Under the pieces are notes generated by a model. That model made no database searches. It had not been told where the DNA came from and was given only the letters and a program-made list of their open reading frames with translations. Shown here piece by piece: positions 8,012-18,089 of a DNA stretch of 37,475 nucleotides. This DNA is from Aquimarina agarivorans. GTDB taxonomy: Bacteria > Bacteroidota > Bacteroidia > Flavobacteriales > Flavobacteriaceae. A program made the position numbers and the translations under genes. Positions within the stretch are counted from its first letter, which is position 1; each line of letters opens with the position of its first letter. The stretch is from positions 1-37,475 of the forward strand of contig NZ_AFPB01000137.1 of the NCBI RefSeq assembly GCF_000218485.1, read 5' to 3'.

Positions 8012-8512
8012 GGTTATTTTGTAAAAAAGTGGTGTGAATTAGGTGTCAATTTTTTAAAAATATGATTAGCTGCATCTTATATCATTAAAAACTTAATTTT
8101 TGCAATAAATTTAAGTTGCAAATGCAGTTGCAGTTGCTGTTGGTTGTGTTACTGAATTTATACCATTTCCTGTTTGAATTTGCCTTTAAGAAAAATGATG
8201 AGTTTAGGATAGAAATTATGCAAATCAGAAAAAATAAGCATAGCATGTGTTAGGGTTCTTTTTTATGTCGACATAGAATTTCTAAAGGCGCATTTTAATT
8301 CGGTAAATTCATGTAGGTAATGGTATTAGGGCTAAATGTTTGGTGCACTATATGGTTTCCGACGTTAAATTTCCCGCTCAAATGATCCCTTTTTTGCTTA
8401 ACGCATCAAAATAGAATACCACCATGGCTAAGACCTCGCTTATGTTTTTTTTCATGGTCAAATAAAATACATAATTTTTATTTGAGTAATTTAAAATCTT
8501 AACCGGCATTAT
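8012..8512. other. Gene-free stretch between the tRNA-fMet promoter and groEL
   Basis: I see no convincing gene here. It holds a GTTGC-rich low-complexity patch (about 8113-8145), one copy of a dispersed repeat (8160-8246) and a 12-bp palindrome TATGTCGACATA (8264-8275). Confidence 0.6.
8160..8246. repeat. Dispersed ~85-bp repeat, copy 1
   Basis: This 87-base block begins ATACCATTTCCTGTTTGAAT and ends AAAAAATAAGCATAGCAT. It aligns with 25507-25588 in the same orientation, differing at a limited number of positions plus a few small gaps. It has no coding frame and no obvious terminal inverted repeat, so the type of element is unknown. Confidence 0.75.
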
Positions 8513-8549
8513 AAAATAAAAATCCACTCCTATTTCTAGAAGTGGATTT
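8513..8549 (-). terminator. Terminator downstream of groEL
   Basis: Arms AAATCCACT (plus 8520-8528) and AGTGGATTT (8541-8549) form a nine-base stem. On the minus strand the stem is followed by a T-rich run (TTTTTATTTTAT). It lies 27 bases after the groEL stop. Confidence 0.8.
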
Positions 8550-8575
8550 CATTGATATCCATGTAAGTGTTATAA

Positions 8576-10322
<1,747 letters not shown>

Positions 10323-10598
10323 TTACACTATCGCCAAAATGTCGTCTTCACGCATGATAAGGTAGTCGTTTCCTTCAAGTTTAAGTTCAGTTCCACCGTA
10401 TTTACTATATAAAACAGTATCACCAACTTTAACCGTCATTTCGTGGTCTTTTTTGCCACTTCCTACGGCAACAACTTTTCCTTTTTGAGGTTTTTCCTTT
10501 GCAGTGTCTGGAATATAAAGACCTGAAGCTGTTTTGGTTTCTGCCGCAACAGGTTCCACAAGCACTCTGTCAGCCAATGGTTTAATAGTTACTCCCAT
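10323..10598 (-). CDS. groES: Co-chaperonin GroES (10 kDa)
   Basis: This 91-residue protein is the heptameric lid that caps GroEL. It has the family N-terminus [14 protein letters not shown], a mobile loop with [18 protein letters not shown] (about 20-37), and the C-terminal EDDILAIV. Length is typical. It is the first gene of groES-groEL and has its own likely promoter (10649-10680), so the pair is separable from the secG operon upstream. No CIRCE operator is seen. Confidence 0.98.
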   Translation of the reverse strand: MGVTIKPLADRVLVEPVAAETKTASGLYIPDTAKEKPQKGKVVAVGSGKKDHEMTVKVGDTVLYSKYGGTELKLEGNDYLIMREDDILAIV

Positions 10599-10648
10599 TT
10601 TTGTATGTTTTATTAATTAAAATTAGTATTAACGATAACGTTCTTTTC

Positions 10649-10680
10649 AGAAATTATGCCACGTAAATTTACACTGACAA
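10649..10680 (-). promoter_or_regulatory. Candidate groES promoter with TTGTCAG in the -33 region
   Basis: On the minus strand TTGTCAG (plus 10674-10680) provides a -33 TTG. A 21-base spacer separates it from TAATTTCT (plus 10649-10656), an imperfect -7 box. The same TTGTCAG word sits at the equivalent place before miaB. The eight-base words ACTGACAA (10673-10680) and TTGTCAGT (10702-10709) form an inverted repeat here. Confidence 0.4.
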
Positions 10681-10684
10681 ATTG

Positions 10685-10725
10685 AAATAAAAAATGCCGA
10701 CTTGTCAGTTGCAAATCGGCATTTT
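10685..10725 (-). terminator. Terminator downstream of secG
   Basis: Arms AAAATGCCGA (plus 10691-10700) and TCGGCATTTT (10716-10725) form a ten-base stem with a 15-base loop. On the minus strand it is followed by TTTTTTATTT. It lies about 60 bases after the secG stop and closes the miaB-to-secG gene run. Confidence 0.75.
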
Positions 10726-10785
10726 CTTTTTGTATATTTTAATCAAAAGTATAAATAAATAAACTTTTGATAGTTATTACTAAAA

Positions 10786-11115
10786 CTATTCAGCAGGCTC
10801 TTCGTTTATTGTTGGAATTTCTTCGTCATCAATATCGATTACTTCCTCATCTCCTAATATTTTTGACTCCTGCAAGCCTTTACCATCCATAATTGAAACG
10901 TTAGAAAGTAAAATTAATGCCAGCAAAAGTGTTGCCAATGCCCAAGTACTTTTGTCAAGAAAATCCGTGGTTTTTTGAACACCACCTAATTGGCCTCCGC
11001 CACCACCAAAAGAAGAGGATAACCCGCCTCCTTTAGGGTTTTGTACCATAATTACTAAGATAAGTAATAGTGCAACTACTACTATAAGGGCTAAGAATAT
11101 TGAAAATGTACTCAT
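10786..11115 (-). CDS. secG: Preprotein translocase subunit SecG
   Basis: This 109-residue protein is the small accessory subunit of the SecYEG channel in the inner membrane. It has an N-terminal membrane helix (about 5-24), the family signature NPKGGGLSSSFGGGGGQLGG (about 27-46), a second helix (about 58-76) and an acidic C-terminal tail. It starts six bases after the stop of the upstream TPR-like gene, so it is the last gene of that operon. Confidence 0.93.
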   Translation of the reverse strand: MSTFSIFLALIVVVALLLILVIMVQNPKGGGLSSSFGGGGGQLGGVQKTTDFLDKSTWALATLLLALILLSNVSIMDGKGLQESKILGDEEVIDIDDEEIPTINEEPAE

Positions 11116-11121
11116 AATCTG

Positions 11122-11985
11122 TTATTTATAATCCGTCATTTTTTCGATCGCTCGAATTCGGTCTGCAAATAAACCACTTTTTTCGGGATTTTTCAAAATT
11201 AATATTTTATATGCTTGAATTGCTTTTTTGTAGTTTTTTTGGGCTACATACACTTTAGCTAAGGTTTCAGTCATTAGGTCATCCGCAGGAGTAATGTGGC
11301 GTTTGGCAAGATTAACTATTGGCGCTGATTTGTTTATGGGGCTAATTTTTGGTGAATTTTTGATAAAAGCATCAATTAATGAGCTTTCAATGTGTTTCTT
11401 TTTGGTTTTTGTAGTAGGAATTTCCGTTCTATTGATAGGTTGAGTTGTTGTCAAGCGCAGCCATTCTGCGAATGAATGTGTCTCTTTTTTGTTAAATTCA
11501 AAGGGCTTATTGGGCTCTAAAATTTCTTCTGCGGAAGCAATATTGCTAGTAGTATTAGACTTTGCTTCAAATAATAATGGATCAACAATTTGTGATGCTT
11601 CCTCAGGAGTCATTTTTATAACTCCTTCTTTTGTTGTTAATTCATTTTCTTCAGTGGTTACAGCTTCCGTTGAGCTCTCAATCTCCTCAGGCGAGGGTTC
11701 ATTTGATGTGGTGCTATCTTCTACAGTAGTGGAAGCAGTAGTAATGGTAAAACTTTTGGAGGTAATAAAATTAAATAATACCTCGCGGTCGGTAGTATAG
11801 GCGGCTGTTTCTTTTAATTTTTGATTGTATAAATAACTACCTTGATCTTTTAATCCCTTTAACTGTACGGCTCGTGCAGACTGAAAGTAGGGGTAATTGT
11901 CTATAACCTCGGTGAGCATGGATAAATCCGAAAGCTGCAATTGCTGTGGATTTTTTAATATTGCTATTAATGTATCAGCTTTCAT
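11122..11985 (-). CDS. Conserved hypothetical protein with C-terminal TPR-like repeat
   Basis: This 287-residue protein lacks a signal peptide. The N-terminal 80 residues look helical (LSMLTEVIDNYPYFQSARAVQLKGLKD), the middle (about 85-215) is rich in Ser, Thr and Glu and probably disordered, and the last 50 residues contain a TPR-like unit (LAKVYVAQKNYKKAIQAYKILILKNPEKS). It sits between lptE and secG, three bases after the lptE stop. I associate this arrangement with Bacteroidota envelope-related genes, but no function is established from the sequence. It may be a scaffold protein. Confidence 0.8.
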   Translation of the reverse strand: MKADTLIAILKNPQQLQLSDLSMLTEVIDNYPYFQSARAVQLKGLKDQGSYLYNQKLKETAAYTTDREVLFNFITSKSFTITTASTTVEDSTTSNEPSPEEIESSTEAVTTEENELTTKEGVIKMTPEEASQIVDPLLFEAKSNTTSNIASAEEILEPNKPFEFNKKETHSFAEWLRLTTTQPINRTEIPTTKTKKKHIESSLIDAFIKNSPKISPINKSAPIVNLAKRHITPADDLMTETLAKVYVAQKNYKKAIQAYKILILKNPEKSGLFADRIRAIEKMTDYK

Positions 11986-11988
11986 AAA

Positions 11989-12498
11989 TTACCATTTAGC
12001 AAGTGTGGCATTTACCATGTCCTGAGTAATACGTTCAAAAATAATGGCAAAGGCAGTTTCGGCAGTATCGCCAGTCAATAGTTGAGAACTTGGATAATCA
12101 AAGAAAAATGAAAAGGTTTGTTCCAGGTCATTGTCCGAATTTTTAGTATCAATATAGCGTAAACGAATGGCTATGGTTAGCCTACTTTCGGCAGCGGTTT
12201 GATCCGCAGTTGCTGTATTCGGAGCAATGTAAAATTGCACAATTTCCCCTTCATAAATAATATCACCATTATTTGTAACCAAATCTAAATTTGTTTGATT
12301 TAGTATAAAATCTTGCAAGTCAGTGGTGAATCTACGATCCAAGCCTGGTTCAACAATTGGTGCTTGATTGCCAAATTGTCGTACTTCAAAAGTTTTAACC
12401 TCGGGGCTAATAGATATGCCACTAAAGGAATAAATGCCACAGCCTGTACACAAAAAACTTACTAGTATTTCAAAAAAGATAATTTTAAGGTATTTCAT
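11989..12498 (-). CDS. lptE: LptE-like lipoprotein (LPS assembly)
   Basis: This 169-residue protein has a hydrophobic leader ending in CTGC with Cys20 as the likely lipidated residue, then GIYSFSG. It continues with the LptE-family pattern of a short beta-rich domain (VRQFGNQAPIVEPGL, RRFTTDLQDFIL). LptE plugs the LptD barrel and helps place lipopolysaccharide in the outer membrane. Its ATG overlaps the stop codon of the sigma-54 activator gene by one base (TAATG), so the two are translationally coupled. Confidence 0.82.
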   Translation of the reverse strand: MKYLKIIFFEILVSFLCTGCGIYSFSGISISPEVKTFEVRQFGNQAPIVEPGLDRRFTTDLQDFILNQTNLDLVTNNGDIIYEGEIVQFYIAPNTATADQTAAESRLTIAIRLRYIDTKNSDNDLEQTFSFFFDYPSSQLLTGDTAETAFAIIFERITQDMVNATLAKW

Positions 12499-13817
12499 TA
12501 CAGGTCAAATTGCTTTATTTTACGGTACAATGTGCGCTCGCTAATACCAAGTTCTTCGGCGGCGGCTTTACGTTTGTTTTTGTGTCGTTCTAAGGATTTT
12601 TTTATTAACTCCAATTCTTTATCGTGTAAAGATAATGTTTCCTCTTCTTCAATTTCTTCCGCAAAATGATACTTATCTTCTTTTTGACTAAGGTCAGAAG
12701 TGTCATCAGCGTACGCCGTAGCCTCAATTTGTAAATAGGCTTCCTTATTATCGGCTTCGGAATTGTTTGAAGGGTTAAATTGATTTGATTTTGGAAATTC
12801 AGGTTTGGTAACTACTGCCTCATGCGGAGCATTACCGTAAATTTTGTTAATTAAATGTTCATTGTCTTTTTGAACATCAGTTGCATTTCCGTTTTTCATC
12901 AATTCGAGTGTTAATTTTTTCAAATCACTCAAATCACTTTTCATATCAAAAAGCACTTTGTACAAAATTTCGCGTTCATTTTTAAAATCACTTTCCTTTT
13001 CGCCATCATTAATTACTGCGGGCAAATTGCTTCCCATGTTGGGTAAATAAGTGTGAAGGGTAGTGGGAGTTATCGTTCTATTTTCTTCAAGTACCGAAAT
13101 TTGTTCGGCCACATTACGCAATTGACGGATATTTCCTTTCCAATGGTATTTTTCTAATAAAAATATACTTTCATCGGATAAACGAATGGTGGGCATTTTG
13201 TATTTAGTGGCAAAATCCGAAGCAAATTTTCTGAATAATAAATGAATATCGCCTTTGCGTTCTCTTAACGGAGGAAGACTTATTTCCACGGTGCTTAAAC
13301 GGTAATATAAATCTTCACGAAACTTATTTTTTTTAATCGCCTCAAACATTTGTACGTTAGTGGCGGCCACAATGCGCACATTAGTTTTTTGAACTTTTGA
13401 TGATCCTACTTTTATAAATTCGCCATTTTCTAATACCCGTAGTAACCGCACTTGTGTGGTTAAGGGTAATTCCCCTACCTCGTCTAAAAAAATAGTACCG
13501 CCATCGGCTTCTTCAAAATAACCACTTCGGGTACTTGTTGCACCAGTAAAGGCGCCTTTTTCGTGACCAAAAAGTTCACTATCTATAGTGCCTTCAGGAA
13601 TAGCTCCACAGTTTACGGCAATAAATTTACCGTGTTTTCGGTGCGAAAGGGAATGGATAATTTTTGGAAAACTTTCCTTTCCAACACCACTTTCGCCAGT
13701 AATTAGTACGGAAATATCAGTGGGCGAAACCTGAATTGCCTTTTCAATGGCGCGGTTAAGTGCTGGGTCATTCCCAATAATTCCAAAACGTTGTTTTGTT
13801 GCTTGAACAGATTCCAT
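12498..13817 (-). CDS. Sigma-54-dependent transcriptional activator without receiver domain
   Basis: This 439-residue protein begins directly with an AAA+ sigma-54 interaction domain (about 10-240): Walker A GESGVGKE, the sigma-54 contact loop GAFTGA, Walker B GGTIFLDEVGELP and the arginine-finger region near FREDLYYRL. After a long acidic linker (about 270-395) it ends with a Fis-type helix-turn-helix (AAEELGISERTLYRKIKQF). There is no receiver, GAF or PAS domain, so control must come through partners, the linker or protein level. It lies eight bases after miaB and overlaps lptE by one base. Its targets cannot be told from the window. Confidence 0.93.
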   Translation of the reverse strand: MESVQATKQRFGIIGNDPALNRAIEKAIQVSPTDISVLITGESGVGKESFPKIIHSLSHRKHGKFIAVNCGAIPEGTIDSELFGHEKGAFTGATSTRSGYFEEADGGTIFLDEVGELPLTTQVRLLRVLENGEFIKVGSSKVQKTNVRIVAATNVQMFEAIKKNKFREDLYYRLSTVEISLPPLRERKGDIHLLFRKFASDFATKYKMPTIRLSDESIFLLEKYHWKGNIRQLRNVAEQISVLEENRTITPTTLHTYLPNMGSNLPAVINDGEKESDFKNEREILYKVLFDMKSDLSDLKKLTLELMKNGNATDVQKDNEHLINKIYGNAPHEAVVTKPEFPKSNQFNPSNNSEADNKEAYLQIEATAYADDTSDLSQKEDKYHFAEEIEEEETLSLHDKELELIKKSLERHKNKRKAAAEELGISERTLYRKIKQFDL

Positions 13818-13825
13818 TGTTTTTT

Positions 13826-15274
13826 TTAATTATTTTCCGAAAATCCGATGGCTTCACCAATTAAAGTGCCACTAGTGCAATCGGTAATTTTTACTTTTAC
13901 AAAGTCTCCGACTTTATAACTTTCTTTATTAAAAACTGTGACAGTATTGTATTCCGAACGACCGCTCCATTGTTCAGCTGACTTTTTGGAGGTGCGTTCC
14001 ACTAAAACTTCTAAGGTGCGCCCTAAATATTCTGCTGTGCGTAACTTAGCGTGCGCTTGTTGTTTGTTAATAACCTCCTGTAAACGACGTTTTTTTACTG
14101 TTTCAGGGATGTCGTCCGCTAATTTTCGTTCCGCTAGCGTTCCAGGTCTTTCGCTATAAGCAAACATGTATCCAAAATGATATTTAACGTAATCCATTAA
14201 GCTTAAGGTGTCTTTATGGTCTTCTTCCGTTTCGGTGGGGAACCCGGTAATCATATCTTGCGAAAATGCACAATCAGGAAGGCGCTTTTTAATATTGTCA
14301 ATTAATTCAAAATACTCCTCGCGCGTATGCTGGCGATTCATTTCTTTAAGTATGCGATTACTACCACTTTGCACTGGTAAGTGGATGTAATTACAAATGT
14401 TATTATGTTTGGCCATCACATCAATGGCTTCCATAGTCATGTCCTGCGGGTTGGAAGTGGAAAAACGAATCCTAAGTTTTGGGTAAGTTGTAGCAATTAA
14501 ATCCAGCAACTTGGCAAAATTTGTAGCGGTTGCTTTTGCAATTTCGCTAGCCTTGTCAAAATCTTTTTTTAGCCCGCCACCATACCATAAATAACTATCC
14601 ACATTTTGCCCCAATAATGTCACCTCTTTGTATCCTTTTTCCACAAGATCGGTAACCTCTTGAATGATACTTTGAGGATCGCGGCTACGTTCTCTACCCC
14701 TAGTAAAGGGGACAACGCAAAAAGTGCACATGTTGTCGCACCCTCTGGTGATGGAAACTAAAGCGGAAACTCCATTACTTTGTAAGCGCACTGGTGAAAT
14801 GTCGCCATAGGTTTCATCTTTTGATAAAATAACATTAACAGCATCTCTGCCTTCATCAACTTCATTTAGTAAATTTGGTAGGTCTTTGTAGGCATCAGGA
14901 CCCACAACTAGATCAACAATTTTTTCCTCTTCAAGGAATTTACTTTTTAAACGCTCTGCCATACACCCTAACACGCCAACTTTCATTTTTGGATTTTGGT
15001 TGCGTTTTACAGCGTTGTATTTTTCCAGGCGTTTACGGACTGTTTGTTCCGCTTTATCTCTAATGGAACACGTGTTTACTAAAACCAAATCGGCATCTTC
15101 CAATTTGTTTGTGGTGTTAAAACCGTTGGTTGCCAGTATGGAAGCAACAACTTCACTATCGCTAAAATTCATTTGACAGCCGTAGCTTTCAATAAATAAT
15201 TTGCGTTTGTTGTTTGCATTAGTAGCTAACACCAGAGTTTCTCCTTGTTTTGTTTCGTCAATCGTCTTTTCCAT
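13826..15274 (-). CDS. miaB: tRNA-2-methylthio-N6-dimethylallyladenosine synthase MiaB
   Basis: This 482-residue radical-SAM methylthiotransferase adds a methylthio group to i6A37 of tRNAs reading UNN codons. The N-terminal UPF0004 domain has the cluster cysteines in SYGCQMN, LVNTCSIRD and VLGCMAER. The radical-SAM cluster motif is RGCDNMCTFC with the FTRGRERSR stretch, and a TRAM domain ends the protein. It leads the operon miaB, sigma-54 activator, lptE, TPR-like gene, secG. Its promoter region holds a CTGACA-N3-TGTCAG palindrome. Confidence 0.97.
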   Translation of the reverse strand: MEKTIDETKQGETLVLATNANNKRKLFIESYGCQMNFSDSEVVASILATNGFNTTNKLEDADLVLVNTCSIRDKAEQTVRKRLEKYNAVKRNQNPKMKVGVLGCMAERLKSKFLEEEKIVDLVVGPDAYKDLPNLLNEVDEGRDAVNVILSKDETYGDISPVRLQSNGVSALVSITRGCDNMCTFCVVPFTRGRERSRDPQSIIQEVTDLVEKGYKEVTLLGQNVDSYLWYGGGLKKDFDKASEIAKATATNFAKLLDLIATTYPKLRIRFSTSNPQDMTMEAIDVMAKHNNICNYIHLPVQSGSNRILKEMNRQHTREEYFELIDNIKKRLPDCAFSQDMITGFPTETEEDHKDTLSLMDYVKYHFGYMFAYSERPGTLAERKLADDIPETVKKRRLQEVINKQQAHAKLRTAEYLGRTLEVLVERTSKKSAEQWSGRSEYNTVTVFNKESYKVGDFVKVKITDCTSGTLIGEAIGFSENN

Positions 15275-15309
15275 TTTGCTAACGCTACTGTTTTGTTATT
15301 TTGGAAGTG

Positions 15310-15350
15310 CAAATATAATACATATTTTGATGCTTCTGACAATGTGTCAG
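15310..15350 (-). promoter_or_regulatory. miaB promoter with CTGACA-N3-TGTCAG palindrome at -33
   Basis: On the minus strand TATATTTG (plus 15310-15317) matches the -7 consensus TAnnTTTG. A -33 TTG (plus 15340-15342) lies 22 bases upstream and is embedded in a perfect 15-base palindrome, CTGACA-ATG-TGTCAG (15336-15350). The palindrome position suggests binding of a regulator or an alternative -33 element. The same half (TTGTCAG) occurs before groES. Confidence 0.55.
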
Positions 15351-15495
15351 TTTGTATTTTAAAAAACTACTTTCGTTAAAATTATGCCAATGGTAAATTT
15401 TTGTATTTCTGGCGTAAGCCTTTTAAATATTAGGTGTTTGAAACACTGTAGATACTTTAAAAAAATGGTAATATATTAAGGACTATGCTTTAAAA

Positions 15496-15528
15496 TTTGA
15501 ATAAGTAAAAAAAATTGACCTACTTTTG
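15496..15528 (+). promoter_or_regulatory. topA promoter
   Basis: TACTTTTG (15521-15528) matches TAnnTTTG, and TTTG at 15496-15499 provides the -33 element with a 21-base spacer. Translation starts at 15549, so the leader is only about 15 bases. Confidence 0.65.
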
Positions 15529-15548
15529 TTTTTGTTAAAAGATAAGAA

Positions 15549-18071
15549 ATGGCAAAAAATTTAGTAATAGTTGAGTCCCCGGCAAAAGCAAAAACCATTG
15601 AAAAGTTTTTGGGTAAGGATTATGTTGTGCATTCAAGCTTTGGTCATATTGCGGATTTGCCTTCTAAGGAATTGGGGGTAAATGTTGAGGGAGACTTTAA
15701 GCCTAAATATATAGTTTCTGATGACAAAAAAGATGTTGTTAAAAAGCTGAAAAATTTATCTAAAAAAGCAGAAACAGTTTGGTTAGCAAGTGATGAGGAT
15801 CGTGAGGGAGAGGCTATTGCATGGCATTTGGCTGAGTCATTAGATTTGGAAAAAGATAAAACAAAGCGTATAGTTTTTCATGAGATTACCAAAACGGCAA
15901 TTTTAAAAGCTATTGAAAATCCGCGTGAAATTGATTATAATTTAGTAAACGCACAACAAGCCAGACGGGTTTTGGATCGTTTGGTGGGGTATGAATTATC
16001 CCCGGTGTTATGGCGAAAAGTTAAAGGAGGTTTATCCGCAGGTCGGGTGCAATCTGTTTCTGTGCGTTTAATTGTGGAGCGCGAACGGGAGGTTTTAGGT
16101 TTTGAAACTAAAGCATCATACCGTATTGATGCTGAATTTAGGAATGTAAATGGAAAAAGTTTTAAAGCTAAGTTGCCTAAAAACTTTTCTAGTAAAGCGG
16201 AAGCAGAAACTTTTTTAGCCAATAATGTAGGTACTGCTTTTAAGGTGGCCGATTTAACAAAAAAACCAGCAAAAAAGTCCCCAGCTGCACCATTTACAAC
16301 TTCTACATTACAACAGGAGGCGGCTAGGAAACTTTACTTTTCGGTATCTAAAACCATGAATTTAGCTCAGCGTTTGTATGAGGCTGGACATATAACTTAC
16401 ATGAGAACGGATAGTGTAAATTTATCCAAGCAAGCGCAGGATGGCGCTACTGCAGAAATTGTTTCGGCTTACGGAAGTGAGTATAGTAAAACTAGGCAAT
16501 ACAAAGGAAAAAGCAAGGGTGCACAGGAAGCGCACGAAGCTATAAGACCGACAAATTTTGCCAATCATTCGGTAAATGCTGAGCGTGATCAGCAACGCTT
16601 GTATGAGTTGATTTGGAAACGTGCCATTGCATCGCAAATGAGCGACGCGCAATTGGAAAGAACCAATGTGCGTATTGAAGCCGATAAGCATAATGAGGTA
16701 TTTACTGCAAACGGTGAGGTAATTACTTTTGAAGGGTTTTTGAAGGTGTATTTGGAAGGGAATGATGATGAACACGAAGAACAAGATGGTATTTTGCCAG
16801 CAATGAAAGTAAGCGAAGCACTTGGAAATAACTTTATAAAAGCAACGGAACGTTTTTCTAGACCGCCAAGTAGGTTTACGGAAGCTTCTTTGGTAAAAAA
16901 ACTGGAAGAGTTAGGCATAGGACGTCCCTCTACATATGCGCCAACAATTTCAACCATCCAAAACAGGAAGTATATTGAAAAGGGAACGTACGAAGGTGAT
17001 TTCAGGAAATATGCAGAAATCATACTTTCCAACGGCGAAATTGTAGAAAGTCAACTTCAGGAAAAAGTAGGTAGTAATAAAGGGAAGTTAGTGCCAACCG
17101 ATGTAGGGATGGTAGTAAACGACTTTTTAGTAGCGCATTTTTCCTCGATACTTGATTATAATTTTACAGCTAAGGTAGAAGAAGATTTTGATGAAATAGC
17201 TGCGGGTAATGAAGAGTGGACTGGGGTGATGAAGTCTTTTTACGATGATTTTCATCCAACGGTACAAGATGTTGCTGAAAATGCTGAAAGGGAAGTTGGT
17301 GAACGAATATTAGGGAAAGATCCTGAAACAGGAAAGCCTGTGAGTGTGCGTTTGGGGAAATTTGGTCCTATGGTGCAAATAGGATCTGTTGAGGACGAAG
17401 AAAAACCACGTTTTGCAAGTTTAAGCCCAGGACAAACTTTAAGTAGTTTGACATTTGAAGAGGCTATGGATTTGTTTCAATTGCCTAAAGATTTGGGGGT
17501 ATATAAGGAGTTGTCCGTAATAGTTTCCAACGGTCGTTTTGGTCCTTATATTAAATATGGGGATAAATATGTTTCCTTGGAAAAAGGAGAAGATCCAATG
17601 GGTGTAGACCTAAAAAGGGCTCAGGAATTAATTGATGCCAAAGAGAAGGCAGATGCCCCTATTTACGAACACGACGGATTGCCAGTACAAAAAGGGACAG
17701 GTCGTTTTGGTCCTTATTTAAAATGGAATGGGCTTTTTATTAATGTCAATAAAAAATACGATTTTGATAATTTGTCAGATGATGATATAGTTACCTTAAT
17801 TGAAGAGAAAAAGCAGAAAGAAATAGATAAGGTAATTCATCATTGGGAGGATGAAGGTATCCGTGTTGAAAAAGCGCGTTGGGGGCGTAGTAATGTAATA
17901 AAAGGGAAGCTTAAAATTGAATTGCCTAAAACAGTTGATGCGACCAAGCTTACGTTAGAAAAAGTACAGGCCATTATTGATAAGAATGCACCTAAGAAAA
18001 AAGCACCTGCAAAAAGAAAAACTGCAGCTAAAAAGAAAACGACAGCCAAGAGTAAAAAGACGACCAAGTAA
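15549..18071 (+). CDS. topA: DNA topoisomerase I (type IA)
   Basis: This 840-residue enzyme relaxes negative supercoils by single-strand passage. The N-terminal Toprim domain has VESPAKA (Glu9) and the acidic motif SDEDREGEA. The catalytic tyrosine is Tyr284 in TYMRTDS. The C-terminal third carries the repeats typical of this subfamily (RFGPMVQIG, RFGPYIKYG, RFGPYLKWNG) instead of zinc fingers. It ends in a lysine/alanine-rich tail that probably binds DNA. The gene after it starts 18 bases downstream, so the two are probably co-transcribed. Confidence 0.98.
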   Translation: MAKNLVIVESPAKAKTIEKFLGKDYVVHSSFGHIADLPSKELGVNVEGDFKPKYIVSDDKKDVVKKLKNLSKKAETVWLASDEDREGEAIAWHLAESLDLEKDKTKRIVFHEITKTAILKAIENPREIDYNLVNAQQARRVLDRLVGYELSPVLWRKVKGGLSAGRVQSVSVRLIVEREREVLGFETKASYRIDAEFRNVNGKSFKAKLPKNFSSKAEAETFLANNVGTAFKVADLTKKPAKKSPAAPFTTSTLQQEAARKLYFSVSKTMNLAQRLYEAGHITYMRTDSVNLSKQAQDGATAEIVSAYGSEYSKTRQYKGKSKGAQEAHEAIRPTNFANHSVNAERDQQRLYELIWKRAIASQMSDAQLERTNVRIEADKHNEVFTANGEVITFEGFLKVYLEGNDDEHEEQDGILPAMKVSEALGNNFIKATERFSRPPSRFTEASLVKKLEELGIGRPSTYAPTISTIQNRKYIEKGTYEGDFRKYAEIILSNGEIVESQLQEKVGSNKGKLVPTDVGMVVNDFLVAHFSSILDYNFTAKVEEDFDEIAAGNEEWTGVMKSFYDDFHPTVQDVAENAEREVGERILGKDPETGKPVSVRLGKFGPMVQIGSVEDEEKPRFASLSPGQTLSSLTFEEAMDLFQLPKDLGVYKELSVIVSNGRFGPYIKYGDKYVSLEKGEDPMGVDLKRAQELIDAKEKADAPIYEHDGLPVQKGTGRFGPYLKWNGLFINVNKKYDFDNLSDDDIVTLIEEKKQKEIDKVIHHWEDEGIRVEKARWGRSNVIKGKLKIELPKTVDATKLTLEKVQAIIDKNAPKKKAPAKRKTAAKKKTTAKSKKTTK

Positions 18072-18089
18072 TTTTTTTAAAATAATCGC

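Noticed and set aside
8264..8275. Palindrome TATGTCGACATA
   Set aside because: A 12-bp palindrome in an AT-rich gene-free region with no second copy or promoter context is likely chance.
10599..10785. CIRCE (HrcA) operator before groES
   Set aside because: No TTAGCACTC-N9-GAGTGCTAA or near variant is present; the inverted repeats here are CTGACA-type and a terminator stem.
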